The notes beneath the pieces were generated by a model. The model made no database searches and was not told the DNA's origin. It was given only the letters and a program-made list of their open reading frames with translations. A stretch of DNA of 64,000 nt from Caldilineaceae bacterium. Its GTDB lineage: Bacteria; Chloroflexota; Anaerolineae; Caldilineales; Caldilineaceae. This document shows, piece by piece, positions 1 through 10,673 of the stretch; position 1 is the first letter of the stretch; each line of letters opens with the position of its first letter. The translations under genes and the position numbers were made by a program. The stretch is from positions 1 through 64,000 of the forward strand of contig JAJDTL010000049.1 of assembly GCA_022827195.1 (NCBI GenBank). Reading direction: 5' to 3'.

Positions 1-298
1 GGCGGCAGATTTCGTTGACGGCGTCGTATTCCCAGCCGACTGCTTGGCCGCTGGCGGGGTCGATGAAGTTGAGGGGGATGTAGTCGTTGCCGGTAACGGC
101 GACCAATTCGGCGCCGTCCATGTCCGGCAGCTGGTCGTAGACGACGTTTGCCATTCCAGCTGCGGGGCGGTCACCTGCCTCCGGGCTGCCACTGGCCGCT
201 TCCTGCGACGGCGTGGCGGCAATGCAGGCGCTCAGCGTCAGCGCCAGCAGCACGAGGGCGGCAAGAGCTCGGATTGAGTTGCGTGACTCTCGTTTCAT
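1..298 (-). CDS. Amino-acid-type ABC transporter substrate-binding lipoprotein (N-terminal part)
   Basis: Only the first 99 codons lie in the window and the gene runs off the left edge. The start ATG at 298 has a GGAG five bases upstream. Residues 1-25 form a lipoprotein signal: basic N-terminus, hydrophobic stretch, lipobox LSAC with the lipidated Cys at 25. A low-complexity Ala/Pro/Ser linker follows, then VAVTGNDYIPLNFIDP and GWEYDAVNEIC, which look like the first strand and helix of a bacterial family 3 solute-binding protein (amino-acid or opine type). It would sit outside the membrane and feed an ABC importer whose permease and ATPase would lie to the left. It follows an aldolase and a cupin gene on the same strand, so the three may form a small catabolic unit. 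Ligand unknown. Confidence 0.75.
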   Translation of the reverse strand, partial: MKRESRNSIRALAALVLLALTLSACIAATPSQEAASGSPEAGDRPAAGMANVVYDQLPDMDGAELVAVTGNDYIPLNFIDPASGQAVGWEYDAVNEICR

Positions 299-370
299 GT
301 CTTCTCCAATAGCGGTACGCTCAGCGGGTACTGCCGCGGGGCAGTTGACCCCGGTATTGCGAATTGACTG

Positions 371-1252
371 TCAGTACGGCATCTGCCGATTGGTGTAGGC
401 GCGGCCGATGCGGGCCGTTTCTTCATTGTGGCCGCCGACGACGCGTACGCCACTGTCGATCTGCTCGGCGACGTTTTCGGGCGAAGCTCCCTGGAGGAAT
501 GCGACACCGTTGGCTTCGCAGGCCGCTTTCACCCGTTGGCTTGCCTCCTGCATCTCCTGCGGCCACGGCTCGGGGCGGTGGCGGTAGCCGAGGGAGATGC
601 TCAGGTCGCCGGGGCCCATTTCGGCAAAGCCGATACCGGGCACGGCCAGGATCTCTTCGATGCGCGGCAGAGCGGCTGCCGATTCGATCTTAAGGCCGAG
701 CAGCAGCTCGCCTTCGGGATTGAGCGGCCAGGGGTCGGCCTTGTCGAGGTAGTCGGCGTAGTCGACGCCCCAGATCGCGGCGGCGGTCGGTTCCGAGCCG
801 ACGCCGCGGCGGCCCACGCCCAGGCCGGCATCCACGCCAATGCGGTTGATCGGGTAGCGGCAGCCTTCGACAAAGGCGGCGACGGCTTCGGGCGTCTCTG
901 CCTGGCAGAGCAGGATGCCGTGGACGCCACGCGCCAGGATCTGGCGGAACTGCCAGCCGTTGTAGCGCACGACGTCGGCGGACGTCCCCTCGACCGGCGC
1001 TTCGACGATCACCGTCGGCGTCCTGTGTCCGCTGGGGGTCGGACCGCCTTCGACCATGCCCTCCATATACCTCTCGAGCCCGCCCATGTCGAACGAGCCG
1101 TGCTCCATGCCCACGTTGATGTAATCGGCCCAGGTCGCGGCGTCTTTGCGGCCCTGTGCGTGCGTCAGCACGTGGCCGGTATGCGCGCCGACGTAGTAGA
1201 TCGGCTGTCCATTCTCCAAAAGCTCGATTGCACGATTCACACGCTTTGCCAT
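371..1252 (-). CDS. HpcH/HpaI aldolase / citrate lyase beta-type family protein
   Basis: A 293-residue protein starting MAKRVNRAIELL; the ATG at 1252 is preceded by AGGAG at good spacing, so a longer in-frame reading that begins near 1732 inside the upstream gene is rejected. The fold family is the phosphoenolpyruvate/pyruvate TIM barrel that makes or cleaves 2-keto-3-deoxy acids using a divalent metal. Supporting motifs are IVEAPVEG near residue 80, GILLCQAETPEA, GLKIESAAAL with the metal-binding Glu, and AEMGPGDLSISLGY with the metal-binding Asp. The length fits the family (about 250-300). It lies about 40 bp after the cupin gene and 70 bp before the ABC binding lipoprotein, suggesting one catabolic transcript. 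The substrate cannot be read from sequence. Confidence 0.8.
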   Translation of the reverse strand: MAKRVNRAIELLENGQPIYYVGAHTGHVLTHAQGRKDAATWADYINVGMEHGSFDMGGLERYMEGMVEGGPTPSGHRTPTVIVEAPVEGTSADVVRYNGWQFRQILARGVHGILLCQAETPEAVAAFVEGCRYPINRIGVDAGLGVGRRGVGSEPTAAAIWGVDYADYLDKADPWPLNPEGELLLGLKIESAAALPRIEEILAVPGIGFAEMGPGDLSISLGYRHRPEPWPQEMQEASQRVKAACEANGVAFLQGASPENVAEQIDSGVRVVGGHNEETARIGRAYTNRQMPY

Positions 1253-1292
1253 GCGTTCTCTCCTGTGGGGCGGCGGTTGCCGCCGTTTTCGT

Positions 1293-1943
1293 CTAGCTGT
1301 CTTCCTCGTCCCTGCAATCGACGTTGAGCCAGCCGGAACGAAAGGGTTGTGCCGAATCGGTCTCTTGGTCGAAGCGGTGGCGCCAGATGCAGCCGTTGTC
1401 ATTTCCAAGCAGATGGAGCGAAACGGAAGTTTCGGCGCTCGTGGTACGGACGCGGTGGATGTCGTTTTCGGGGAGCAGTTCATAAAAGTCCCCCGGCCGC
1501 AGCGTCTGCCGCAGGGCCAGCGCGAGTTTGGCGTGCGACTCGTCGCGCCTGTCATCGCGTCGGCTGAAGACCTCCTCTTCCTGCTCGCCTCTGTACAGCC
1601 CCACCAGCCCCCAGGCCAGATGATCGTGTATAGGCGTTTGTGCACCGGGGGGCACGACCAGCGCGGAAAATGCGAGGCCGCCGTCGGCCGCGCGATAGAG
1701 GAGCCACATGCCGATTCCGCCGCCCATTCCACTTTCTGCGGACGGCAGCTGAAACTTCCTCGGAAGCCAGTCCGGGTCGGAGAGCAACTTCACAAAGGAG
1801 GGGCGAATTTCGGCCACAACCCTGCGGGCATCTGCCTGACGTGTGCGCGCGTCGTTCGCAGCGTTGATGAAGCGGCGCATTTGGGGGTTGTCGAGCAGCC
1901 ATTCGTCGGCTCTGGGCGCTGCCGGGCCTGCTCTATTCGTCAT
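1293..1943 (-). CDS. Cupin-fold metal-dependent protein, cysteine-dioxygenase-like
   Basis: 216 residues. The ATG at 1943 has a strong GGAGG eight bases upstream. The central part ALVVPPGAQTPIHDHLAWG holds the HxH pair of a cupin metal site, and a third histidine is available in SVSLHLLGND. The motif set PIHDHLAWGLVGLYRGEQ resembles the cysteine dioxygenase / mercaptopropionate dioxygenase-related predicted metal enzymes of the double-stranded beta-helix class. The first ~70 residues are a helical lead-in. A thiol or small-acid oxygenase role is possible but not shown. It is the first gene of the cupin-aldolase-binding protein string, in which the next gene starts about 40 bp downstream. Confidence 0.65.
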   Translation of the reverse strand: MTNRAGPAAPRADEWLLDNPQMRRFINAANDARTRQADARRVVAEIRPSFVKLLSDPDWLPRKFQLPSAESGMGGGIGMWLLYRAADGGLAFSALVVPPGAQTPIHDHLAWGLVGLYRGEQEEEVFSRRDDRRDESHAKLALALRQTLRPGDFYELLPENDIHRVRTTSAETSVSLHLLGNDNGCIWRHRFDQETDSAQPFRSGWLNVDCRDEEDS

Positions 1944-2040
1944 ACCGATTCCTCCAATGTCGGTTTTTCAAGGGCGATTCCGGCGTGAGGGGAGTTGCAA
2001 GATAGTGGTCTCCGGACCGGAACTGTTCCTTGCAGCCCGA

Positions 2041-2537
2041 TTATTCACTTGCACTGTCTGGAGGAGGCTGATAAGACTGCGGAACGGGCGCCAGGAAATG
2101 CGATGAAGACGGGTTTTTCCTGCTGTAGACAAATACGCCGGCCAAGAGGGCAAGTCCCCCGACCCCGATTATGCTGCCTGCTATCTGTAAGCCAAGGAAA
2201 GCGGCAGCAATTCCCCCGAAAGCCCAAGCAACGCGAGTATAAGTCCGAAGAGTTGCCCTCGTCGTTCGAGATTCTGATTGTTGAGAATGATCTCTCTGTT
2301 GTTCTCGATGACGGTCCTTTCATCGGAGTGATCGTGCGCCTGCTGCCTCTCGAAAATCCTGATGAATCGCATGGGAAAACCGGGATCAATTTCTGCGTAC
2401 TCTTTCATCAATGCAGGCGGGGGAATGGCCCCTGAGAATAGAAAGGCGGAGACGGATGGGCGATTTTAGGGAATCTCCTCTTGTACGTGGGCAGGGAAGA
2501 GTTCTTCGTCAGGCGGGAGGGCAGGGGGATTTGCCAT
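2041..2537 (-). pseudogene. Broken DUF2335 family membrane protein gene
   Basis: Reading on the minus strand from ATG 2537, the frame gives MANPPALPPDEELFPAHVQ, then an in-frame TAA at 2466-2468 (codon 24). After the stop the same frame continues with FSGAIPPPALMKEYAEIDPG, ERQQAHDHSDER and LERRGQLFGLILAL, the usual DUF2335 order of PPP-motif, polar helix and first membrane segment. Near 2215-2235 one base is missing: the other frame carries GGIAAAFLGLQIAGS and GGLALLAGVFVYSRK, the second membrane hairpin, and ends at TAA 2041. The span of 497 nt is one base short of 166 codons, close to the family's normal size. Two independent lesions suggest real decay, though sequencing error could explain the frameshift. 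The native function of the family is unknown. Confidence 0.75.
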
Positions 2538-2980
2538 CAGTTTGAACCGTTACCAACTCTAAAATTACTACAGTGCCGTCGTAAATGCCCTTGGCCAGGT
2601 ATGCGCAAGTCTCTTGGCTGTTTCAGACTGAGAGCCGATCCTGCCGCGGCTGATGACTGGACTGGGACCTGGAAATGACACGACGACAGATCCGGCGCCT
2701 CGCAGGAGGGAGTCGCGTCGCATCTTATTCGAATTGTGGAGTCTTGTGGTAGCGTGAGCAGGTTGTGACTCGGCAGGTTGCTTGTGACGTTTCATCTCTC
2801 ATTCTTACTTTCGTTCGTGCCTCCGAGTTCCCCAGCGGCCTCAATCCTTCCCTGTGCCAAAGCATTGCAACTATAGCATCAGTTTTGAATGGTAGCAATT
2901 CTTCCCGCCGAATCAGGAGACTGCTCTAGTGGAATACTTCGATCGAGATGAGCTGCTCATCAATCTTTGTTCCGATTCCA
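2538..2980. other. Intergenic stretch without a supported gene
   Basis: About 440 bp between the broken DUF2335 gene and the methyltransferase gene. It is visibly richer in A and T than the surrounding genes. A possible 75-codon minus-strand reading (2568-2795) has no recognisable motif and no ribosome site. No tRNA, repeat or clear terminator was seen. It may be eroded DNA belonging to the same decaying patch. Confidence 0.5.
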
Positions 2981-3913
2981 TCATTTGCCACCCTGCGAGT
3001 CACTCTCCTCAGTCGGCGGCGCGACGGCAAAGTGGGCGAAGTGGAAGAACTCGGCCGGCTCGAAATCGCTGCTTTCGTCCAGGTATCGCTTCTGCTGCTC
3101 TTCGGGCGGCATCATCTCGACCTCCCGGTAACCGTATCTCGCCAACAGGTCGTTCAGAGACTGGGGTGTAAAGTCTGTCAACATCGGTTCGCCTCTGCGC
3201 GCAACGAAGCCCTCCATCTTTTCGGCCAGTGTTCTCCATTCGGCGGACATCATGTGCTTTGCGATTTTGAAGTCAAAGACGAGGCGGGTCCCGGGTGCGG
3301 AGACTGAAGCCATCCGTTCGAGCGAATCGCGGATGGCTTCCTGCGTTAGGTAATAGGTAACGCCCAGCCAGGAGATAAATGCGGGCGTCTGCGAATCGAA
3401 TCCGGCCTTCGACAACTCCTCGTCCAGCTTGTCCGTTTCGAAGTCCACGGGCACAAAGGTTAGGTTGGAGGGAAGGCTGCCGTTTGCTTTCAGCATGCGC
3501 TGCCGCTTTACTTCCTGTGTCGCCGGGTGGTCGACCTCGAAGACCTGCAGCCGGTCGGCGATATTCTGGTGGCGCAAGGTAAAGGTATCAAACCCAGCGC
3601 CGAGAATCACGTACTGGTTGACGCCTTCATCCATTGCCTCCAGCAGCTGGTCTTCGGTATAGCGCGCGCGGAGGACTACGGCCGGATAGACCGGGCGGTA
3701 TACGCCCAGAATCACGTCGCCGACGAGCCACTTCAGAAATCTGTGGGAGGCAACGGCGTGCCAGAACGGGGGCAACATTTGCAGTGCGTAGTTGTCTTCA
3801 AAGATGTGGGTCTCGTGAAAGCGCAGGTGGACGGCGCGAATTACCGCCACCAGCACAGCGGTCGTGCTGGAACTCTTGGATCGGTTGCGGGATGAGTCGC
3901 TCGTCGTCGACAT
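2981..3913 (-). CDS. Class I SAM-dependent methyltransferase, leucine carboxyl methyltransferase-like
   Basis: 310 residues. The SAM-binding glycine loop is VILGAGFDTFTLR near residue 100, followed by VFEVDHPATQEVKRQR, the signature of the TIGR00027/LCM-type methyltransferase group common in actinobacteria and chloroflexi. FISWLGVTYYLT lies where this family has its conserved post-motif segment. A Ser/Thr-rich tail of about 20 residues precedes the core. The ATG at 3913 has AAGGAG about 11 bases upstream. These enzymes methylate carboxyl or hydroxyl groups of small molecules or proteins, and the substrate here is unknown. The gene is transcribed divergently from the aldo/keto reductase across about 200 bp. 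Confidence 0.8.
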   Translation of the reverse strand: MSTTSDSSRNRSKSSSTTAVLVAVIRAVHLRFHETHIFEDNYALQMLPPFWHAVASHRFLKWLVGDVILGVYRPVYPAVVLRARYTEDQLLEAMDEGVNQYVILGAGFDTFTLRHQNIADRLQVFEVDHPATQEVKRQRMLKANGSLPSNLTFVPVDFETDKLDEELSKAGFDSQTPAFISWLGVTYYLTQEAIRDSLERMASVSAPGTRLVFDFKIAKHMMSAEWRTLAEKMEGFVARRGEPMLTDFTPQSLNDLLARYGYREVEMMPPEEQQKRYLDESSDFEPAEFFHFAHFAVAPPTEESDSQGGK

Positions 3914-4119
3914 GATGCCAGCTCTCCTTGACTTTGAAGCCCGACTGCTCTTGCGCCCCCGTGCGGGCGGATTGGCCCTGGCGCGTCGTGCCGGTGGTCT
4001 CCTTCGTTGAGAATGGTATCAGGAGTTGCTTTTATAGTAACATATTGCAAGCGTTGAATTCAATCAGTTGCAGAAAACGCGGCATTGATAAATTGCCAAG
4101 CCCGCCAGGAGGAGAACCG

Positions 4120-5142
4120 ATGGCCAGCATTCCGCAGAGAGAGATCGGCAGCACGGGCAGTTCGGTGACCGAGTTCGGTTTGGGCACGGCGCCTCTCGGC
4201 GACCTCTTCGTAGCCCTCAGCGAGCAGGAGGCGCAGGGGGTGCTGCAGGCAGCCTGGGATGTCGGCGTGCGATATTTTGACACGTCACCTTTCTACGGCA
4301 ACGGCAAGAGCGAGCACCGGGTCGGGCACTTCCTGCGGCAACAGCCGCGCAATGAGTTCGTGCTCTCAACCAAAGTGGGGCGCGTATTCAAGGCGGCGCG
4401 CGACCCCAACTGCTTCGAGAGCGACGACTTTGTCGGCGCCCTCCCGTTCGACTTCACCGTCGACTACAGCTACGACGGCATAATGCGGTCCTACGAAGAC
4501 AGCCTGCACAGACTCAGCCTGCCTTCGATCGACCTGCTCGTTATCCACGACCTCGACTTCTACTTTTACGAGACCGAGGCCCGGGTCAACGCCTATCTCA
4601 ACCAGCTTTTCACCAGCGGGTGGCGCGCGCTCGACGAGCTGCGCCGATACGGGCTGGTCAAGGGAGTCGGGGCGGGCATCAACGAGTTGGGAATGATCCC
4701 CCGATTTCTTGATCTGGTCGATCTGGACTTTTTCCTGGTCGCTTACGGGTACAATCTGCTGACGCAGGGAATGCTGGCCGAGGAGTTCCCTCTCTGCCAA
4801 GAGCGCGGCATCAGCATCATCGTCGGCGCGGTCTTCGCATCCGGGATCCTGGCCACGGGGGCGGTGCCGGGCGCCCGCTATTTCTACGCGCCGGCATCCC
4901 AGGAGCTGATGGACAAGACCGACCGCATCGAAGAGGTCTGCCGGCAGCATGGGACGCGGCTTCCCTGCGCCGCGCTCCAGTTTCTGCTGGCAAATCCGAT
5001 TGTGGCGGCCATAATCCCCGGCGCGCTCGAAGCGGCCCACGTACAGACCAACTATGGTCTGCTGCAGCAGCCGATTCCGGCGGAACTTTGGGGTGCTCTG
5101 AAATCCGAAGGGCTACTTCAAGAGGATGCGCCCACGCCCTGA
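4120..5142 (+). CDS. Aldo/keto reductase
   Basis: 340 residues from MASIPQREIGSTG; the start ATG at 4120 is preceded by an AGGAGGAG run, whereas an upstream extension to 3928 has no such site. The sequence follows the AKR TIM barrel: VTEFGLGTAPLGDLF at the N-terminus, VRYFDTSPFYGNGKSEHRVG with catalytic Asp and Tyr, LSTKVGRVF with the catalytic Lys, then DLLVIHDL with the active-site His. The C-terminal PCAALQFLLANPIVAAIIPG matches the NADP-binding end. The YGNGKSE pattern and the long loop after it resemble D-threo-aldose/L-fucose or pyridoxal dehydrogenase types. The protein should be a cytosolic NAD(P)-dependent oxidoreductase. It ends five bases from the stop codon of the convergent nuoN gene. 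Confidence 0.88.
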   Translation: MASIPQREIGSTGSSVTEFGLGTAPLGDLFVALSEQEAQGVLQAAWDVGVRYFDTSPFYGNGKSEHRVGHFLRQQPRNEFVLSTKVGRVFKAARDPNCFESDDFVGALPFDFTVDYSYDGIMRSYEDSLHRLSLPSIDLLVIHDLDFYFYETEARVNAYLNQLFTSGWRALDELRRYGLVKGVGAGINELGMIPRFLDLVDLDFFLVAYGYNLLTQGMLAEEFPLCQERGISIIVGAVFASGILATGAVPGARYFYAPASQELMDKTDRIEEVCRQHGTRLPCAALQFLLANPIVAAIIPGALEAAHVQTNYGLLQQPIPAELWGALKSEGLLQEDAPTP

Positions 5143-5146
5143 CGGT

Positions 5147-6670
5147 CTAGGGGACAACTGAGAGCAGTTGTACGGAAGCGTTGCTGACCCAGTCGATCAC
5201 CGGGCTGGGATAGACCCCGATCCAGATCGTGGCGACCGCGCAGACGAGCAGGCTGGTCTGTAGCGCCATCGGCACTTCGAGCGGCCGGTCCTCCTCCTCT
5301 TCTTCTGTGAAGAACATCGCCCGAATGACCCTCAGATAGTAGAAGGCGGCGATACCGGCGTTGATCATGCCGATCGCGGCCAGCCAGAAGTATTGGCGCT
5401 GTATGGCGGCGCCGAAGACGAAAGCCTTGCCGAGGAAGCCGCCCGTGGCGGGGATGCCGGTCAGGCTGAGCAGAAAGACGGTAAACATCACCGCCAGCCA
5501 GGGTGCGCGCTTGATCAGGCCGCGGTATGCGTTGATGTGTGTGCTGTCGACCGTCTCTTCCAGCGCCATCACGACGAGGAAGGCGCCGACGTTTGTAAAC
5601 AGGTAGGCGAAGAGATAGAGCAGCACGCCGTTGAGCCCGTCCATCGCGCTGGTTGAGGCAGATGTCACCGCCACAAGCCCCATCAGAATGTAACCGGCCT
5701 GGGCGACCGAGCTGTAGGCGAGCATGCGTTTGACGCTGCTCTGGCGCAGGGCGGCCAGGTTGCCCATGGTCATGGTGATGATGCTGAAGGCGGCCAGGAC
5801 GGGCACCCAGTTTACCTCGAAGGAGGCCATGCCGACTACAAAGAAGCGGGCGAGGACAGCGAAGGCCGCGGCCTTAGAGGCAGTGGAGAGGTAGGTGGCG
5901 ACCGGGGTAGGGGAGCCGTCGTAGGTGTCGGGCGCCCACTGATAGAAGGGGGCCAGGCTTGCCTTGAATCCCAGCCCGGCGAGCACCAGGAGCATCGCCG
6001 GCAGGGCGGCGAAAGCCAGTCCGCTCACTTCCGTCGAATCGCCCATGATCTCGCCGAAGGCGGCGGCGATGTCGTGAATGTAGAGGGAGCCGGTTGCGCC
6101 GTAGAGCAGGCTGATGCCGTAGAGCATCACGGCCGAGGCAATCGACCCGTAGAGGAAATACTTGAGGCCGGCCTCGTTGCTGCGCCGGTTGTCGCGCAGG
6201 AAACCGGCCAGCATGTAGCTGGTAATCGACAGGAACTCGATGGCGAGGTAGACGAGGACCAGGTTATTGGCGCTGGCTGCAATGCTCATCGCCAGGCTCA
6301 CCATGAGGAAGAAGGTCCAGAATTCGCCCTGGTTGCCGGAGCGGCGGTTCATGTAGCGGCCGCCGGCGATGGCGGTCAGGATCATTCCGGCAAAGACGGT
6401 GACCTTGATGAAGCTGCCGAAGTTGTCGATGGTCATCATCGAGAATGCGACCTTCGGCACCGGTTCCGGGGTGGCCTCGGAGATTTCGGAGATGTTCAGC
6501 TGCAGCACGACGGCAACCAGGGCCGCGCCCAAGAAGAGGGCGGCCAGCGCCATGTAGCTGAGGCCGGACTTCTTGCCGACGCCGGGGTCGTATGCCAAGT
6601 CCAGACAGAAGATGAACAGGCCGCCGATCAGAAGTATGATTTCGGGTGCGATTAGACCTAGGTCGCCCAC
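5147..6670 (-). CDS. nuoN: NADH-quinone oxidoreductase subunit N, copy 1
   Basis: 507 residues with about 14 predicted membrane helices. It is an antiporter-like pump subunit of complex I. Family marks: IEFLSITSYMLAGF with the conserved TM5 Glu, GLGFKASLAPFYQWAPDTY with the TM7 Lys, and RQSSVKRMLAYSSVAQAGY with the TM8 Lys. The start is GTG at 6670 with GGAG upstream. It is the last gene of the minus-strand membrane-arm operon, 21 bp after nuoM. The pump residues are intact, so the copy looks functional. A second NuoN is encoded at 28671-30107. Confidence 0.95.
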   Translation of the reverse strand: MGDLGLIAPEIILLIGGLFIFCLDLAYDPGVGKKSGLSYMALAALFLGAALVAVVLQLNISEISEATPEPVPKVAFSMMTIDNFGSFIKVTVFAGMILTAIAGGRYMNRRSGNQGEFWTFFLMVSLAMSIAASANNLVLVYLAIEFLSITSYMLAGFLRDNRRSNEAGLKYFLYGSIASAVMLYGISLLYGATGSLYIHDIAAAFGEIMGDSTEVSGLAFAALPAMLLVLAGLGFKASLAPFYQWAPDTYDGSPTPVATYLSTASKAAAFAVLARFFVVGMASFEVNWVPVLAAFSIITMTMGNLAALRQSSVKRMLAYSSVAQAGYILMGLVAVTSASTSAMDGLNGVLLYLFAYLFTNVGAFLVVMALEETVDSTHINAYRGLIKRAPWLAVMFTVFLLSLTGIPATGGFLGKAFVFGAAIQRQYFWLAAIGMINAGIAAFYYLRVIRAMFFTEEEEEDRPLEVPMALQTSLLVCAVATIWIGVYPSPVIDWVSNASVQLLSVVP

Positions 6671-6691
6671 CAGTTGCTCTCCATTCGGGAA

Positions 6692-8290
<1,599 letters not shown>

Positions 8291-8344
8291 GAAGATCTCT
8301 CCACGCAGAGATTTGTGTAATCGGAACCAGTGTCGCTCCGCACT

Positions 8345-10603
8345 CTAGACTAGAGTGAGAATCATTGGCAGTACGTTCAGGAAGATCCATACGGCCAGGA
8401 TCAGCATGCCGAAGAGCAGATAGGTCTGCACGCGTCCGTCCTGCAGCAGACGGGCGATGCGTCCGGCCTGGTCTGAGAACCAGCCGACGCCGTCGACGAA
8501 GCCGTCGACGACGTAGCGATCGAAGGCCGAAGTCAGGTCGCTGAAGCGGATCGCCAGCCGGCCGACGCCGTTCACGATCCAGTCGATGATCCACTCGCGG
8601 TCGAAGAGCGCCAGAAAGCGGCTCAGCCACATGGCAACCAGAACGATCGTGCCGTTGTAGATTTCGTCGATCCAGTATTTGCGGTGCCACATCCACCAGA
8701 TGGGGCCGAGGATGCGTGCGACCGGATCGGTCTGGCCTTCCCTCAAGCCTTTGCCGTAAATGAGGTAGCCGGCACCAAGCCCGCCGAGCGCGACGATCAA
8801 CGAGACCGCCAGGGGGACGACATGGAACGACGGATGGTGCGGATGCAGGTGCATGTGCTTCATGTAGGGTTCGAGGAAGTGCTCGATCCAGTTGTTGTTA
8901 ACGATGGCGCCCAAAACGGGGAATGATGTGGGAATGCCGAACCAGCCGGCGCCGATGGCGAAGATGCTGATGAGGATCAGCGGCGTCGTCATACTGGCGA
9001 CGCTCTCCGGCGCATGGGAGGCGCCTTCGGTGCGGGGTTTGCCGAGAAAGGTCAGCCCGATCTGCCGCATTGTGTAGAAGGCGGTGAGGAAGGCGGCCAG
9101 GGCGAGCGTCCAGAAGACCCAAGGGTGGTTGCCGTCCCAGGCGAAGGCAAGGATTTCGTCTTTCGACCAGAATCCGGCTGTGACGAGCGGGAAGCCTGAG
9201 AGGGCCAGCCCGCCGATGATGAAGGTCCAGCCGGTGCGCGGCATGCGCTGCAGAAGGCCGCCCATGTTGCGCATGTCCTGGGCATCCTCGGTGTCGAGCA
9301 GGCCGTCGGCGCGGCGCACGGTACGCACACTGTGGCCCTCGTTGGCGTGGCCTTCTGCTTCATCATGGCCATTGGCGTGGCCGTTGGGGCCATGTTCGTG
9401 GGCGTGGTGAAAGCCGTGCTCGACGCCGTGGATCACGCTGCCGGAGCCAAGGAAGAGGAGCGCCTTGAAGAAGGCGTGCGTGAGCAGGTGGAAGAGCGCA
9501 GCGACATAGGCGCCCATGCCGATGGCGGCCACCATGTAGCCGAGCTGGGAGATTGTCGAGTAAGCGAGCACGCGCTTGATGTCCCATTGGGCCAGTGCGA
9601 TCGTGGCCGCGAACAGGGCGGTGAAGGCGCCGATGAAGGCGACGAACTGGAGCGTGCCGCTCGACACTTCGCCGGAGAATTCGTAGATCGGGAACATGCG
9701 CACCAGCAGGTAGACGCCGGCGGAGACCATTGTGGCGGCGTGGATCATGGCGCTGACCGGCGTCGGGCCTTCCATGGCGTCGGGCAGCCAGATGTGCAGC
9801 GGGAACTGGGCGCTCTTGCCGATGGCGCCGCAGAAGATCAGCACGCCGATCAGAGAGATCCAGTGGACCTCGCCGAAGAGCGGCAAGTTGACGAACGTTT
9901 GGGCGAGCTGGTCCAGGTTGTGTTCGGTGAAGAGCTCGCTGAAGCGCAGGCTGCTCGGTTCGCTGCGCACGTAGAGCAGGAGCAGCCCGATCATCAGGAG
10001 CGCGTCGCCGATTCGGGTCGTGATAAAAGCCTTGACCGCGGCGGCGCGGGCGGTCGCTTTTTCGTACCAGAAGCCGATGAGCAGGTAGCTGCAGAGGCCC
10101 ATCACTTCCCAGAAGACGAAAAACTGCAGCAGGTTGTTGGCCACGACCAGGCCCAGCATGCCGGTTGCGAAGAGACAGATGTAGGCCATGAAGCGGCTGT
10201 AGCGCGGGTCCTTGCCCTGGGCGTGTGCGGACGGAAACTGTTCAGGCCGCAGGTGCGCGGGGAAGCTCATGTAGCCGCTGGAGTAGATGAAGATCATCAG
10301 GACCAGGAACGGCACCATGAAGAGCATCAGCGCGTTCGAAGGGTCGACCGCATAGCCGATGACGAACTCGGTTTTGCCGGTTGGGATGGCGTAAATCGCC
10401 TCGTCGACCGGGTGTTCACCGAAGTGGTCGCGGAAGAAGGAGGCGAAGGCGATGCCCCATCCCAGCACGCAACTGATCAGGGCCGAGGCAATTGCAATCA
10501 GCGCGCTGCCGCGTTTGTTGGTGTTCAGAAAGAGCAGGATCGCCAGGAATGCCAGAAAGGGCGGAATCGGCACAACCCAGGTTACGCTGAACAGTCCTTC
10601 CAT
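8345..10603 (-). CDS. nuoL: NADH-quinone oxidoreductase subunit L, copy 1 (long form, His-rich loop)
   Basis: 752 residues from ATG 10603 (GAGG nine bases upstream; a TTG 45 bases further up has no better site). This is the distal pump subunit of the complex I membrane arm. Core motifs: [58 protein letters not shown]. It exceeds copy 2 (640 residues) by over 100 residues. Part of the excess is a histidine-rich insert at residues ~397-424 ([25 protein letters not shown]), and part lies before the last membrane helix, where a long amphipathic segment ([16 protein letters not shown] onward) fits the lateral helix. It is preceded by a small unknown gene rather than directly by nuoK. Confidence 0.95.
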   Translation of the reverse strand: MEGLFSVTWVVPIPPFLAFLAILLFLNTNKRGSALIAIASALISCVLGWGIAFASFFRDHFGEHPVDEAIYAIPTGKTEFVIGYAVDPSNALMLFMVPFLVLMIFIYSSGYMSFPAHLRPEQFPSAHAQGKDPRYSRFMAYICLFATGMLGLVVANNLLQFFVFWEVMGLCSYLLIGFWYEKATARAAAVKAFITTRIGDALLMIGLLLLYVRSEPSSLRFSELFTEHNLDQLAQTFVNLPLFGEVHWISLIGVLIFCGAIGKSAQFPLHIWLPDAMEGPTPVSAMIHAATMVSAGVYLLVRMFPIYEFSGEVSSGTLQFVAFIGAFTALFAATIALAQWDIKRVLAYSTISQLGYMVAAIGMGAYVAALFHLLTHAFFKALLFLGSGSVIHGVEHGFHHAHEHGPNGHANGHDEAEGHANEGHSVRTVRRADGLLDTEDAQDMRNMGGLLQRMPRTGWTFIIGGLALSGFPLVTAGFWSKDEILAFAWDGNHPWVFWTLALAAFLTAFYTMRQIGLTFLGKPRTEGASHAPESVASMTTPLILISIFAIGAGWFGIPTSFPVLGAIVNNNWIEHFLEPYMKHMHLHPHHPSFHVVPLAVSLIVALGGLGAGYLIYGKGLREGQTDPVARILGPIWWMWHRKYWIDEIYNGTIVLVAMWLSRFLALFDREWIIDWIVNGVGRLAIRFSDLTSAFDRYVVDGFVDGVGWFSDQAGRIARLLQDGRVQTYLLFGMLILAVWIFLNVLPMILTLV

Positions 10604-10673
10604 GGGGTGGACCTCAAGAATGTACGGAAATCGGACGACTTTGTGCAATCATGTCAGTTTGTGCGACTTGAGC

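Noticed and set aside
4010-4060. Possible promoter pair between the methyltransferase and aldo/keto reductase genes
   Set aside because: TTGAGA and TATAGT are 20 bp apart, too long for a confident call, and no better pair was seen on either strand.
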